NCBI RefSeq assembly: GCF_014637405.1
Contig: NZ_BMEY01000003.1
Span: 58,240-122,239, forward strand
Direction: 5' to 3'
Source: Ornithinibacillus halotolerans
GTDB taxonomy: Bacteria > Bacillota > Bacilli > Bacillales > Amphibacillaceae
Length of the DNA: 64,000 nt
Part shown: piece after piece, positions 1 to 11,174 of the stretch
Layout: each line of letters starts with the position of its first letter
Numbering within the stretch: the first letter of the stretch is position 1
Notes under the pieces: model-generated
Database searches by the model: none
What the model was told of the DNA's origin: nothing
The model's input: only the letters and a program-made list of their open reading frames with translations
Position numbers and translations under genes: made by a program

Positions 1-315
1 CGTTATATTGACTTTGGTTCTCCAATTCAAGTTCCCTCTCCAACATTAAAGAAATATTACCCAGATTTAGATGGTGAATGGTTAAACTTCTATGACAAAG
101 ATGATGTATTAGCATTCCCATTAAAGGCAATTAATGAGGCCTATAATAAGGCAGTTACTCAAGATGTTGAAGTGAATGCTGGTGGATTATTTACAAGTTG
201 GAATCCCTTTTCCCATCTGAAGTATGATACAGACAATGAAGTTATATCACCAATTGTCGAAGGTTTAGTTAGAACATGGAAGAAAATTAATGTAGGACAT
301 CAGTTAATAATATGA
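1..315 (+). CDS. 3' end of a hydrolase-like gene (partial)
   Basis: Reading frame 1 is open from the window edge to a TGA at 313-315 and encodes the last 104 residues of a protein whose start lies outside. The visible part contains WLNFYDKDDVLAFPL, a later SWNPFSHLKY segment, and ends in a basic LVRTWKKI helix. The pattern of a D-x-x-D loop followed by a late conserved His resembles the C-terminal half of serine alpha/beta hydrolases, where Asp and His complete the triad. The nucleophile region is not in the window, so this assignment is tentative. About 180 bases of non-coding DNA separate it from the next gene. Confidence 0.5.
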   Translation, partial: RYIDFGSPIQVPSPTLKKYYPDLDGEWLNFYDKDDVLAFPLKAINEAYNKAVTQDVEVNAGGLFTSWNPFSHLKYDTDNEVISPIVEGLVRTWKKINVGHQLII

Positions 316-374
316 ATACGAGAGTTAGTTAGATAAAAATGAATCTATAAATAAATGGGATAAGTCTAGCAATA

Positions 375-406
375 TTGTAAAGTTTATACTTACGTATACA
401 TTACAA
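375..406. promoter_or_regulatory. imperfect palindrome, operator-like
   Basis: TTGTAA at 375-380 is mirrored by TTACAA at 401-406, and 10 of 16 positions of the two half-sites match around a centre at 390/391. It sits about 90 bases upstream of the FAD oxidoreductase start and could be an operator for that gene. The binding protein is unknown; this is read from symmetry only. Confidence 0.25.
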
Positions 407-495
407 ATGTCTTTACTTATGATAATATACCTATTAAATACAACAAGTGTATGAAAGCAAATGTCCCCACATATTAGAGTAATGGAGGAATCCCG

Positions 496-1842
496 ATGGT
501 TGATAAAGGTATCAATCAAAGATCTGCATTAAAGATAGAAAAAGATCATCCTTTATATCATTTAAAGCGCATGGTGTGGAATCTAAATATAGATCAATAT
601 CCGGCTGTCATTTTTGAGTGCAAAAATGAGCGAGAGGTTGTAGATGCAGTTCATTATGCGTTAAATCATGGGTTGAAAATCACTGTCCGTGGGGGAGGGT
701 TTCATCCTGCTGGGAAATCGGTAATGGATGAAGCGGTGCTAATAGACTTATCCCATATGAATAATGTACAAATTGATGAAGTTAGCAAAATAGCAACTGT
801 TGAGGCTGGGGCAAGAACTTTTGAAGTGGACAATCCTTCTCAAGAATACGGTTTAGCTACTCCTTTAGGCATTGTTTCTAATTTAGGCGTTTCTGGAACA
901 GCTCTTGGAGGTGGCATTGGATATTTAAGGGGATTGTATGGTCTAACCAGTGACAACATAGTCGGAGTCCACATCGTTACAGGGGATGGACAATTACTAT
1001 ATGTTAATCAATTTGAACATCCTGAATTATTTTGGGCAGTACGTGGTGCAGGATCAAATTATGGTGTAGTGACAAAGTTTGAATTTAAGTTACATCCAGT
1101 CGGTAGAAATGTCTTGGGATTAGATGTTGTATATGATTTTAAAGACCTCCATGAAATTATGAATAAAGTAGAAGTGTATCGCCAAACCGCAGTCGACGAA
1201 ATTGCTTTTAATATTGTATTGACAAATAAACAACCGGATACAAACGAACCGGATGAAAAACTAGTATATTTATATGGTATGTATACAGGAGAGTTAAATC
1301 TGTACGTAGAAGAACAAATTATCCAACCACTTATTGAATTAGCAACTCCTATAGAAGATAACGTAGAAGTGATGACTTATATGGAAATGCAAAGTAAATA
1401 TGATAAATATTTACAAGGTGGTGTTGGGGTAAAAGGGATCTCATTATTTTTTAATGAAATTAATAACCAAGTTCTAGATATATTAACATCTGAATTTGAA
1501 AAAACGGATTTACGAGTAGTTATACAAATAGTAGAACTACATGGTCAAGTAAATCGTATCCCTTTAAATGAAACAGCTTTCGCAATTCGTGATGCAAGTT
1601 ATTTAATGCTTATAGATGCAGAAGTTGGTACAAATCCAGATGAAGCTGAAGACTGGATACTTCATATGTACCAAAAGTTGTTGCCATATTCGTATAATCA
1701 GATATCATATTTAAACTGTAGCCTTGTAAATGAAGATATTATTAAGAATTCCTATTCAAATATTATCGAACGATTAGTTGCCTTAAAAAAAGAATACGAT
1801 CCAAATAATTTATTTGCATCGAATCATAAATTGATAGAATAA
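496..1842 (+). CDS. FAD-linked oxidoreductase, berberine-bridge (BBE) type
   Basis: A 448-residue flavoprotein oxidase-like protein. The N-terminal FAD_binding_4 (PCMH) fold covers roughly residues 35-205, with RGGGFHPAG at 65-73, GGGIGYLRGLYGLTSDN, and the FWAVRGAGSNYGVVT segment typical of the family. The C-terminus has the BBE signature YDPNNLF. The start is ATG 496 with TGGAGG about 8 bases upstream. In most BBE enzymes the motif reads RGGGH and the His carries the 8-alpha-histidyl FAD bond; here Phe occupies that place and a His follows one residue later, so covalent FAD attachment may be lost or shifted. The substrate is unknown. It converges on the LuxR-type regulator gene across a shared terminator. 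Confidence 0.85.
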   Translation: MVDKGINQRSALKIEKDHPLYHLKRMVWNLNIDQYPAVIFECKNEREVVDAVHYALNHGLKITVRGGGFHPAGKSVMDEAVLIDLSHMNNVQIDEVSKIATVEAGARTFEVDNPSQEYGLATPLGIVSNLGVSGTALGGGIGYLRGLYGLTSDNIVGVHIVTGDGQLLYVNQFEHPELFWAVRGAGSNYGVVTKFEFKLHPVGRNVLGLDVVYDFKDLHEIMNKVEVYRQTAVDEIAFNIVLTNKQPDTNEPDEKLVYLYGMYTGELNLYVEEQIIQPLIELATPIEDNVEVMTYMEMQSKYDKYLQGGVGVKGISLFFNEINNQVLDILTSEFEKTDLRVVIQIVELHGQVNRIPLNETAFAIRDASYLMLIDAEVGTNPDEAEDWILHMYQKLLPYSYNQISYLNCSLVNEDIIKNSYSNIIERLVALKKEYDPNNLFASNHKLIE

Positions 1843-1846
1843 GACG

Positions 1847-1880
1847 AAAGGTAAGCTTATCTTCTTCTAAGCTTACCTTT
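1847..1880. terminator. bidirectional intrinsic terminator
   Basis: A perfect 13-bp inverted repeat (AAAGGTAAGCTTA, 8-base loop, TAAGCTTACCTTT) is flanked by A- and T-rich ends. It lies between two convergent genes, so it can stop transcription from both sides. Confidence 0.85.
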
Positions 1881-1882
1881 TG

Positions 1883-3910
1883 TTATTTCGTTAGTTCCAT
1901 TATTTTTTTAACAAGTTGAATTCTGTTTTTTACATTTGCTTTTTGGTATATGCGGCTGAGTGCTTTTTTTACTGTTATCTCCGCTATGTATAGGTCATTC
2001 GCAATTTCGATAATTGGTTTTCCCTCTAGTATAAGCTGTACAATATCCTGTTCCCGATTAGTCAAAGAATACTCCTTCGTTATTTCTTCTAATTCCGTAG
2101 GTTCTCTATGCTCTTTTAAAAAGTTGTTTAAGTATGATATAAGTTTTCCTCCACTAACATCCAACAAAAATGTAGGTGTAGGCTCTTTTTGATTATAAAC
2201 ATTATGCTCTGCTCCAGGAACCGTTTGGAACCCAAACTTATATAAGATATTTTGAAAAAACGGTAAAGGTGTTGATGTAATTATTCTTCCACCTGAAAAT
2301 ACTAACGGAAATAAATTATACAGTAAGAATGATCGTGCATGATTGTCAGTAGGGTCTTTGTAATCTTGAGTACGGATAAAATAACTAGTTGTTTTTTCTG
2401 GTGGTACTTGATAGTATTGCAACTCTTTTTTTGATAAATTTTCAAAGTATGGTCTAGAGATTGGATCACTAGTTAATAGTGACAATGTCTCCACATTGAT
2501 TGGGACAATGATGGAGATTGCAATTACTTCTCCGTGTTTATTTTTAAGTAAGGTTGCTCCATGATACCCCATATTTTTTACGTATTCTGGCCCAACTAAA
2601 TCTAATTCTAGTTTATTATGTTCAACGGATGCGTCGAAATAATAAGTCTCATTGGATATTCGATTATAATATTTCGTTTTACTTTCAGAAATATGTTCTT
2701 TTTGATGCGTGAAAAACTGTTCAACTTCATGGAAATTATAGATATCTACTGGCTCTAGGTACATGGAATTCTTATTCGTGTATTGAAAGAATACGGATTG
2801 AATTACTTCATCTCCAATGTGATAGAAAAATTCAGCAATATCCTCATTAGTTGGTTTATTAATAAGTCTATGATAATAATATTTTACAATTTTCTTTTGT
2901 ATAAGATCATATTGTTCCGGGTTTCTCTGTTGTAAATTAACTTGTATCGCATCACGAACTAGGTCATGTAAACTCCAGCCTTTATGTGTTTTTCGGACGA
3001 AAGATAAAGATACTAATTTTGTAAAGGTTGTGGTGGAAATATCTTGACCAAGAATCGTTGAAAGCGTGCTTTGATTAAATTGATATAATAAAGCTGCTAC
3101 TTCGATAAGGGAAGTCAATTGTTTATCCGTTACTTCACTTAACCATCTTTTCGTTAATGTACATAACATTTCTCTAATGTTTTCTTGGCAGAAACGTTCA
3201 TTGTTGCTTTTAAAATTAGTAACGGATGCAAGTGAAATTAACAGAGGAAGTCCTTTTGTAAACTCCCAAATAGTCTCATATTCGTTTTCGTTCATTATGC
3301 CATTTTTTTTAGCTAGCTGTGTCGTTTCTTCATAATTAAAATTACTTAATTTAATTTGTTTTGTTGTGGAGCGCCATGCAGGGGATTCAACCCAATCCCC
3401 TGTAAGTGGATTTCTCCCTGCTAAAATAAAACTAACATTTGGATGGACATGTCGGACGAATCCTTCGCGAAACCATCGATCTAAATCATCCATTTGTTCG
3501 TACGTATCCATTGCAATGATAATTCGATCATTATAATCATGAACAAGTTCTATGACATCTGCTAAACTAATTGCATTTGTCTTTTTTAATGGTATATGTA
3601 AATAGCTTGAAAGCATGTAATACAGGTAATTTATGAAATCTTGTACAGTATGATTAAAATCCTGACTATCTATATGAAGAAAGGGGATATTGTGGCTATT
3701 GGCAATTCTTGCAAATTCGTTTAACGTGTATGTCTTACCAACCCCTCCTTTGCCGAATAGATGAATTACTTTAAACTGTTGTTTCTTAGATTGAAGGTAC
3801 TCATGAAAAAAATTTAATTGATTTGTTCTACCAATAAAATAACTTCTTTCAACTTCCTCTACATCGTTTGTGCTCCAGTGCGGTTCTGAAGTTACATTAA
3901 GTACTTTCAA
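1883..3910 (-). CDS. LuxR-family STAND ATPase transcriptional regulator
   Basis: A 675-residue cytoplasmic regulator. The N-terminus has a FIGR element (25-28), a Walker A loop GKGGVGKT (53-60) and a Walker B-like IIIAMDTYEQMDD near 130-142, giving an AAA/NACHT-type signalling ATPase. The last ~61 residues form a LuxR/GerE helix-turn-helix starting LTNREQDIVQLILEGK. The middle is helical with no clear tetratricopeptide array. The start is TTG (3908-3910) preceded by AGGAGG with 6 bases between. Such proteins are usually ligand-gated activators of nearby genes. The best local candidate target is the convergent FAD oxidoreductase, but that is inference. Confidence 0.85.
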   Translation of the reverse strand: MKVLNVTSEPHWSTNDVEEVERSYFIGRTNQLNFFHEYLQSKKQQFKVIHLFGKGGVGKTYTLNEFARIANSHNIPFLHIDSQDFNHTVQDFINYLYYMLSSYLHIPLKKTNAISLADVIELVHDYNDRIIIAMDTYEQMDDLDRWFREGFVRHVHPNVSFILAGRNPLTGDWVESPAWRSTTKQIKLSNFNYEETTQLAKKNGIMNENEYETIWEFTKGLPLLISLASVTNFKSNNERFCQENIREMLCTLTKRWLSEVTDKQLTSLIEVAALLYQFNQSTLSTILGQDISTTTFTKLVSLSFVRKTHKGWSLHDLVRDAIQVNLQQRNPEQYDLIQKKIVKYYYHRLINKPTNEDIAEFFYHIGDEVIQSVFFQYTNKNSMYLEPVDIYNFHEVEQFFTHQKEHISESKTKYYNRISNETYYFDASVEHNKLELDLVGPEYVKNMGYHGATLLKNKHGEVIAISIIVPINVETLSLLTSDPISRPYFENLSKKELQYYQVPPEKTTSYFIRTQDYKDPTDNHARSFLLYNLFPLVFSGGRIITSTPLPFFQNILYKFGFQTVPGAEHNVYNQKEPTPTFLLDVSGGKLISYLNNFLKEHREPTELEEITKEYSLTNREQDIVQLILEGKPIIEIANDLYIAEITVKKALSRIYQKANVKNRIQLVKKIMELTK

Positions 3911-4045
3911 TGTAATCCTCCTATCCTTTAAATTTTTGAAATCTTCTATTATTTCAACTGTAAGGTAGTACTAAAGTACTGTCAAGACAAATCATGGGAA
4001 CATTTTGTGAAAGAATAAAAAAACATCAGTATTCAAAACCTAGTG

Positions 4046-4067
4046 TTGAACAGTGTATACTGTTCAA
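4046..4067. promoter_or_regulatory. 9-bp-arm palindrome upstream of SASP gene
   Basis: TTGAACAGT (4046-4054) and ACTGTTCAA (4059-4067) are perfect inverted copies around GTAT. The palindrome is about 22 bases upstream of the SASP start and overlaps the expected promoter. SASP genes are normally driven by sigma-G; a convincing sigma-G pair was not resolved here. Operator function is inferred from symmetry. Confidence 0.35.
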
Positions 4068-4089
4068 TACCCACAGGGAGTGATCAGTC

Positions 4090-4287
4090 TTGGCAAGAAA
4101 CAATAATAAGTTGTTAGTGCCTGGTGCAAGAAATGCAATGGACCAAATGAAAGAGGAAATTGCAAATGAATTTGGTGTTCAGCCTGGAGCGGACACTACT
4201 GCACGTGAGAACGGATCAGTGGGTGGCGAAATGGTCAAACGAATGATCCAAATCGCCGAACAAAGCATGCAAAGTAAGCAAAAATAG
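4090..4287 (+). CDS. alpha/beta-type small acid-soluble spore protein
   Basis: A 65-residue SASP that coats and protects spore DNA and is degraded at germination. It carries the family core [20 protein letters not shown], followed by the GPR protease recognition site EIANEFGV (cleavage normally between A and the next residue), and a C-terminal [16 protein letters not shown] block. Length and order match alpha/beta SASPs of Bacillaceae. The start is TTG at 4090 with GGGAGTGA upstream. It is monocistronic, with its own terminator, and is the clearest evidence that the organism sporulates. Expression in the forespore under sigma-G is expected from the family. Confidence 0.95.
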   Translation: MARNNNKLLVPGARNAMDQMKEEIANEFGVQPGADTTARENGSVGGEMVKRMIQIAEQSMQSKQK

Positions 4288-4292
4288 CATGC

Positions 4293-4324
4293 AAAAGAGG
4301 GGCTCTAACTGGGCTCCTCTTTTT
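4293..4324 (+). terminator. intrinsic terminator of the SASP gene
   Basis: AAAAGAGG pairs with CCTCTTTT (4316-4323) around a short loop and is followed by Ts, directly after the SASP stop codon. Confidence 0.75.
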
Positions 4325-4460
4325 AAATTCAAACATAATATGTATAGGCGGAATATAATCTCTATTCATAAATTAAACCCAATTGCAAATTAATTATCCC
4401 ATCATGTTTCTGAAACGTGTATTATATTCTATAAGGGATATATTAAAGGGGGCTTGAGCA

Positions 4461-5174
4461 ATGAAACCGTTAATTGGGGTAGTAACTTCGACAGAACTGG
4501 AACAAGAAACGTATTATACGAACACAGATAATGTGAATGCAATTATACGTTCTGGAGGAATTCCTGTCTTATTACCGTATTACCAATCAGATAATGATAT
4601 ATTGGAAATTGTATCGCAAATAGATGGATTATATGCGACTGGGGGATATGATATCGATCCAACTATATTTGGGGAAGAGCCTCATCCAGATCTTGGAACG
4701 ATAATACCTGCAAGGGATAAGTTTGAAATAGAACTAATGAAAAAAATACTCGAGGTAGATAAGCCAATCTTAGGTGTTTGCCGTGGGAGCCAAACATTAA
4801 ATATTGCACTTGGAGGCGATATGTTTCAAGATATTTATGCTCAGCATAGTGGAAAACTTTTGCAACACCAACAAAAAGCACCTACGGAACACGGTTCTCA
4901 CTTTGTGACTGTAAGTGAAGGCTCCTTATTACATCGTATAACTGGGAAGACTAGTTTGAGAGTAAATAGTAGACATCACCAAGCTAATAGAAAAGTAAAT
5001 CATCCACTACGAATTTGTGCTCAGGCTAGTGATGGGGTCATTGAAGCAATTGAAAGTACAGACCATCGTTTTGTACTTGGACTACAATGGCATCCAGAGA
5101 ATTTACTTCGAGGAAATGATAGAAATTCTATAGCAATTTTCAAAGCATTCATAGATGCATGCCAGACGAAATAG
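4461..5174 (+). CDS. gamma-glutamyl-gamma-aminobutyrate hydrolase-like amidase (peptidase C26)
   Basis: A 237-residue class I glutamine amidotransferase-like hydrolase of the PuuD family. The nucleophile elbow GVCRGSQTLNIALGGD puts the catalytic Cys at residue 107, and QWHPE supplies His211 and Glu213. ATGGYDIDP near residue 60 is the usual oxyanion-side motif. The start is ATG 4461 after AAAGGGGG. Family members cleave gamma-glutamyl amides in the cytoplasm. It is followed within 30 bases by an M19 dipeptidase, and a gamma-glutamyltransferase lies further on, so a role in gamma-glutamyl or small-peptide turnover is plausible. The exact substrate cannot be read from sequence. Confidence 0.85.
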   Translation: MKPLIGVVTSTELEQETYYTNTDNVNAIIRSGGIPVLLPYYQSDNDILEIVSQIDGLYATGGYDIDPTIFGEEPHPDLGTIIPARDKFEIELMKKILEVDKPILGVCRGSQTLNIALGGDMFQDIYAQHSGKLLQHQQKAPTEHGSHFVTVSEGSLLHRITGKTSLRVNSRHHQANRKVNHPLRICAQASDGVIEAIESTDHRFVLGLQWHPENLLRGNDRNSIAIFKAFIDACQTK

Positions 5175-5200
5175 TTGTTGGCAAGAAGGGAATTTATACA

Positions 5201-6151
5201 TTGAAAATTATCGATACACATTGTGACGTACTATTTAAAATACAACAATCTAGGCGAAATGTATTAACTAAAGAAGTAATACAATTTAAAGATTCGAGCA
5301 AGCTGGATAGTAATTTAACTAGGATAAAAAAAGGCAATATTAACGTACAATTTTTTGCCATATTTATTTTGACTGAAGTTCCAGTAGAAGAAAAATGGCA
5401 ACATGCATTAGAACAAATTGATATATTTTATACAGAGATATTAGGTAATCATCCAGAGATAAAACATATTCGAAAATGGGAAGACATCGGTAATTTGAAA
5501 GAGGATGAAATTGGTGCAGTACTAACATTAGAAGGTGCAGATGCGTTTGGAAATGATTTACGAAAGCTTCGGTTACTCTATCAACTCGGAGTATTGTCGA
5601 TTGGACTGACATGGAACCATGCTAATTTATGTGCTGACGGAATCGGAGAATCTCGAGGTGCAGGTTTGACAGACTTTGGAAAAGAGGTCGTTCATTTAAA
5701 TAATGAGTATGGGGTATTGACTGATGTATCCCATCTTTCCGTGAAGGCATTTTGGGATGTACTAGACATAGCAAAATATCCAATCGCTAGCCATTCTAAT
5801 GCATATACATTATGTAATCATCCGAGAAATCTAAGGGATGAACAAATTAAAGCACTGTTTGAGAAGGATGCAATGGTCCATGTTGTCTTTTGGCCGCCTT
5901 TTATTAATCATAATCGAACAGCGGCAACTATAAATGACCTAGTAAAACATATTGATTATTTATGTAGTCTAGGTGGAGTTAGTAATATCGGTTTTGGATC
6001 GGACTTTGATGGGATATCATCCTTCGTTACGAACTTGGAAGATGCATCCAAGTATCAAAATTTAATAAATGAATTATTGAAACATTTTACCGAGGAAGAA
6101 GTAAAAGGATTTGCTTATCAAAATTTTATTGACCATTATGTTTTAACTTAA
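5201..6151 (+). CDS. membrane dipeptidase family (peptidase M19)
   Basis: A 316-residue zinc dipeptidase of the renal dipeptidase family. The N-terminus IIDTHCD holds the HxD metal ligands; LEGADAF, the TDVSHLS and ASHSNA histidines and GFGSDFDGI follow in the family order. TTG 5201 is preferred: GAAGGG lies 10 bases upstream and the protein then begins KIIDTHCD like its relatives. An in-frame ATG at 5159 would overlap the upstream gene and lacks a ribosome binding site. No signal peptide or anchor is visible, as in bacterial cytoplasmic members. It probably forms an operon with the preceding C26 amidase; a strong terminator follows. Confidence 0.85.
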   Translation: MKIIDTHCDVLFKIQQSRRNVLTKEVIQFKDSSKLDSNLTRIKKGNINVQFFAIFILTEVPVEEKWQHALEQIDIFYTEILGNHPEIKHIRKWEDIGNLKEDEIGAVLTLEGADAFGNDLRKLRLLYQLGVLSIGLTWNHANLCADGIGESRGAGLTDFGKEVVHLNNEYGVLTDVSHLSVKAFWDVLDIAKYPIASHSNAYTLCNHPRNLRDEQIKALFEKDAMVHVVFWPPFINHNRTAATINDLVKHIDYLCSLGGVSNIGFGSDFDGISSFVTNLEDASKYQNLINELLKHFTEEEVKGFAYQNFIDHYVLT

Positions 6152-6175
6152 ATTTAGTTTTTTATACGGAAAAAG

Positions 6176-6213
6176 CGGGTATAAGGAAATTAACCTTATA
6201 CCCGTTCTTTTTT
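6176..6213 (+). terminator. intrinsic terminator of the C26/M19 operon
   Basis: A perfect 11-bp stem CGGGTATAAGG / CCTTATACCCG with a 7-base loop is followed by a T-rich run. Confidence 0.9.
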
Positions 6214-6345
6214 AACAAATTAATAGAGATTCTTTTACCGTAATCATTATTGTCATGGTTTCTTTACGAGCATAAATATAAATTATAATGCTATAAACCT
6301 AAACCAAAGTAGTTTTTAACTTCATGAAGGAGGATGTGTAGGGAA

Positions 6346-6939
6346 ATGAATGAGATAACTGGTTTGGTAAATTACCGAGACTTTGTCCGAAAAGAGCGTA
6401 CACCTTTTATTCAAATGATTGATGCTCTAACATCGGAAGGTACTATTCAAGAATGGTTTAACACATTTATAGGCTTTGGATATAAAGGAAAGGAACAGGT
6501 GAATCATCATTTATTAGAGAAAAAGATAAATGGGAAAACATATGCTATTGTGTTAAGTGGTGTTATAAATAATAGCGTTGAAGTTAGAAGGGTATTATTA
6601 GAAAAAGGCCATCGTTTTCATACAGAAGGTGATGCAGAGGTAGCCTTAACAGCTTATATCGAATGGCAGGAAAGAATTTGTTCTCTAGACTTAAAAGGAG
6701 ATTTCACTTATGCAATATGGGAAGATGACAAACAATCCCTTTACTTAAGTAATAAGTCTAGGAATAGACCGGTTTATTATTATGAAGATGCATCACTCTT
6801 TCATTTTGCAACAGTAAAATTACCGTTAGAGGGATACAAAGCGATAAAAAATGTACATGGAAATCAAATAAAAGAACTACCTTTTAATAGTTATTTAATC
6901 TTCTCCAAGACAGGGACTCACGTAACAAACCTATACTAA
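6346..6939 (+). CDS. stand-alone class II glutaminase-like domain lacking the catalytic Cys
   Basis: A 197-residue protein that looks like only the N-terminal Ntn-amidotransferase domain of AsnB-type asparagine synthetases; no ATP-binding synthetase domain follows. The family begins MCGITGLVNY, with Cys as nucleophile. Here the aligned start reads MNEITGLVNY, so the Cys is replaced. Later blocks (RFHTEGDAEVAL, LKGDFTYAIWED, SRNRPVYYYE) also match the domain. An alternative ATG at 6334 would give MCREMNEITG but directly abuts AAGGAGG with no spacing, so 6346 is favoured. It is probably catalytically dead, either a regulatory or structural remnant or a degenerate asnO-like gene. Confidence 0.7.
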   Translation: MNEITGLVNYRDFVRKERTPFIQMIDALTSEGTIQEWFNTFIGFGYKGKEQVNHHLLEKKINGKTYAIVLSGVINNSVEVRRVLLEKGHRFHTEGDAEVALTAYIEWQERICSLDLKGDFTYAIWEDDKQSLYLSNKSRNRPVYYYEDASLFHFATVKLPLEGYKAIKNVHGNQIKELPFNSYLIFSKTGTHVTNLY

Positions 6940-7040
6940 TCCTTCTCATAACTCCCCATTAACCATCCAATCCATAAGAAGATTTTTTTGGCTAGTTTAT
7001 GAAAAATTCGCGTTTAATTATAATAACTTAATGAATAAAA

Positions 7041-7081
7041 AATCTTCTTAAGTGGATTAGTTGTACCCACTTAAGAAGATT
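7041..7081 (-). terminator. 15-bp hairpin with T-run on the minus strand
   Basis: AATCTTCTTAAGTGG (7041-7055) pairs perfectly with 7067-7081 around an 11-base loop. The T-run follows only on the minus strand, yet no minus-strand gene reads into it. A third partial copy of the arm occurs at 6969-6989 and could pair with 7041-7058 instead. Function is unknown. Confidence 0.45.
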
Positions 7082-7118
7082 CGACATTGATTTCAGAAAA
7101 AAACAAATAATTAAAGTA

Positions 7119-7147
7119 TTGCAAAAATTAGTACAAGGTGTTATATT
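7119..7147 (+). promoter_or_regulatory. sigma-A promoter of fdhA
   Basis: TTGCAA (7119-7124) and TATATT (7142-7147) are separated by 17 bases. The predicted start lies about 50 bases upstream of the fdhA GTG codon. Confidence 0.7.
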
Positions 7148-7206
7148 AGAAATAGTATGTCAGCGCTTACAACGACATCCTATATTATAATAAAGGAGTG
7201 GTATTT

Positions 7207-8454
7207 GTGAGTAACAAGGCAGTAATTTATTCAAAACCAGGTGAGGTGGAAGTAAAGGATATTGGATATCCTGATCTTGTCCTTCGCGATGGTCCAGGGG
7301 TGAATCCACTTAATGTTGGTCGTAAATGTAACCATGGAGTTATCTTAAAGGTGATTACAACCAATATTTGTGGTAGTGACCAGCATATGGTTCGTGGGCG
7401 TACAACAGCACCAAGTGGACTTGTATTAGGTCACGAGATAACTGGTGAAGTTGTGGAAGTTGGTAGTGATGTAGAATTTATTAAAAAAGGTGACATTGTT
7501 TCCGTACCATTTAATATTGCGTGTGGACGTTGTGTCAACTGTAGACAACAGGATACACATATCTGCTTAAACGTTAACCCAGATCGTCCTGGTTCTGCAT
7601 ATGGTTATGTAGACATGGGAGGATGGGTTGGAGGACAGTCTGAATATGTAATGGTACCATACGCAGACTTCCAATTACTTAAATTCCCAGATCGTGAGCA
7701 AGCATTAGACAAAATTATGGATTTAACAATGCTTTCAGATATTTTCCCAACTGGATACCACGGTGCTGTTAGTGCTGGCGTTAAAATGGGGTCAACTGTA
7801 TATGTAGCGGGAGCAGGTCCTGTTGGATTAGCTGCAGCACATTCTGCACAATTATTAGGAGCAGCTGTTGTAATTGTTGGTGATCTAAATGAAGAGCGAT
7901 TAGCACAAGCAAGAAGCTTTGGTTGTGAAACAGTAAACCTACGTGAACATGATAATTTAGGAGAACAAATAGCAGAGATTCTAGGTGTTCCTGAGGTAGA
8001 TTGCGCTATCGATGCTGTTGGATTTGAAGCTAGTGGCCATGGACAGAATGCTGGTGAAGCACCTGCAACTGTTCTGAACTCTATTATGGAAGTTACAAAA
8101 GCTGGAGGACGTTTAGGAATTCCAGGATTATATGTAACTGGTGATCCAGGAGCAGTAGATAAGGATGCGAAAGAAGGAACATTAAAGATTCGCTTCGGAT
8201 TAGGATTTGCTAAGGCACATCATTTCGTAACAGGACAAACTCCTGTAATGCGTTATAATCGTGATCTAATGAGAGCTATCCTAAGTGGAAGAGCACAGAT
8301 TGCAAAAGCAGTTAATGCTACATTAATTTCTATTGATGAAGCTCCAGATGGATATAAGAAATTTGATGGTGGAGCATCACGTAAATATGTTATCGATCCT
8401 CATGGTATGGTTCGTGATCGTGCGCAATTTACTGCAAGTGCAACTGTAAATTAA
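7207..8454 (+). CDS. fdhA: glutathione-independent formaldehyde dehydrogenase-like zinc ADH
   Basis: A 415-residue medium-chain zinc dehydrogenase of the Pseudomonas putida FdhA group, which oxidises formaldehyde with NAD+ without added thiol. The catalytic zinc region NICGSDQHMVRG and the GHEITGEVVEVG motif lie in the first ~90 residues. The structural zinc cysteines are in CGRCVNCRQQDTHIC, and the Rossmann motif AGAGPVGLAAAHSA sits near residue 200. GTG 7207 is chosen because AAGGAG lies 9 bases upstream; GTG 7198 overlaps that site. It is monocistronic between its promoter and terminator and probably detoxifies aldehyde. Dismutase activity, reported in this family, cannot be excluded. Confidence 0.9.
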   Translation: MSNKAVIYSKPGEVEVKDIGYPDLVLRDGPGVNPLNVGRKCNHGVILKVITTNICGSDQHMVRGRTTAPSGLVLGHEITGEVVEVGSDVEFIKKGDIVSVPFNIACGRCVNCRQQDTHICLNVNPDRPGSAYGYVDMGGWVGGQSEYVMVPYADFQLLKFPDREQALDKIMDLTMLSDIFPTGYHGAVSAGVKMGSTVYVAGAGPVGLAAAHSAQLLGAAVVIVGDLNEERLAQARSFGCETVNLREHDNLGEQIAEILGVPEVDCAIDAVGFEASGHGQNAGEAPATVLNSIMEVTKAGGRLGIPGLYVTGDPGAVDKDAKEGTLKIRFGLGFAKAHHFVTGQTPVMRYNRDLMRAILSGRAQIAKAVNATLISIDEAPDGYKKFDGGASRKYVIDPHGMVRDRAQFTASATVN

Positions 8455-8491
8455 AAAATAAAAGTTTATAAATAAATACTTAAAACGAAAG

Positions 8492-8537
8492 GCCTACACT
8501 ATCTAGCGGGATAATGCTAAAAGTGTAGGTCTTTTTT
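8492..8537 (+). terminator. intrinsic terminator of fdhA
   Basis: CCTACACT (8493-8500) pairs with AGTGTAGG (8522-8529); the loop contains a smaller TAGC/GCTA stem, and a run of Ts follows. Confidence 0.75.
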
Positions 8538-8642
8538 AAAGAAAAAGGAATGTATATATTTATTGGGAATATAGTTTATTAAGGAATTAGTACATGCTAA
8601 TTTACCTAATTTCCTAAAGTTAAATGAAAAGGGGTGTATGGA

Positions 8643-10993
<2,351 letters not shown>

Positions 10994-11020
10994 TATAATT
11001 TCTACCATATTCATTTGTGA

Positions 11021-11059
11021 AACTGAGGCTGGAAAAACCCTGCCTCAGTTATTTTTTTG
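11021..11059 (+). terminator. intrinsic terminator of glpFK
   Basis: A perfect 9-bp stem AACTGAGGC / GCCTCAGTT is followed by ATTTTTTT. Confidence 0.9.
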
Positions 11060-11174
11060 TACCTGTTCTTTAATAAGGTAAGAACAAGTGTCAAGGATAG
11101 TTCGTATATCAATTCAATGTTCAATTTAAACAACGATGTTAACATATTTTTATTTAAAATGTACAATGAATTTT

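Noticed and set aside
7041-7081. Attenuator in the fdhA leader
   Set aside because: The fdhA promoter at 7119-7147 lies downstream of the hairpin, so it is not in the fdhA message, and its T-run is on the other strand.
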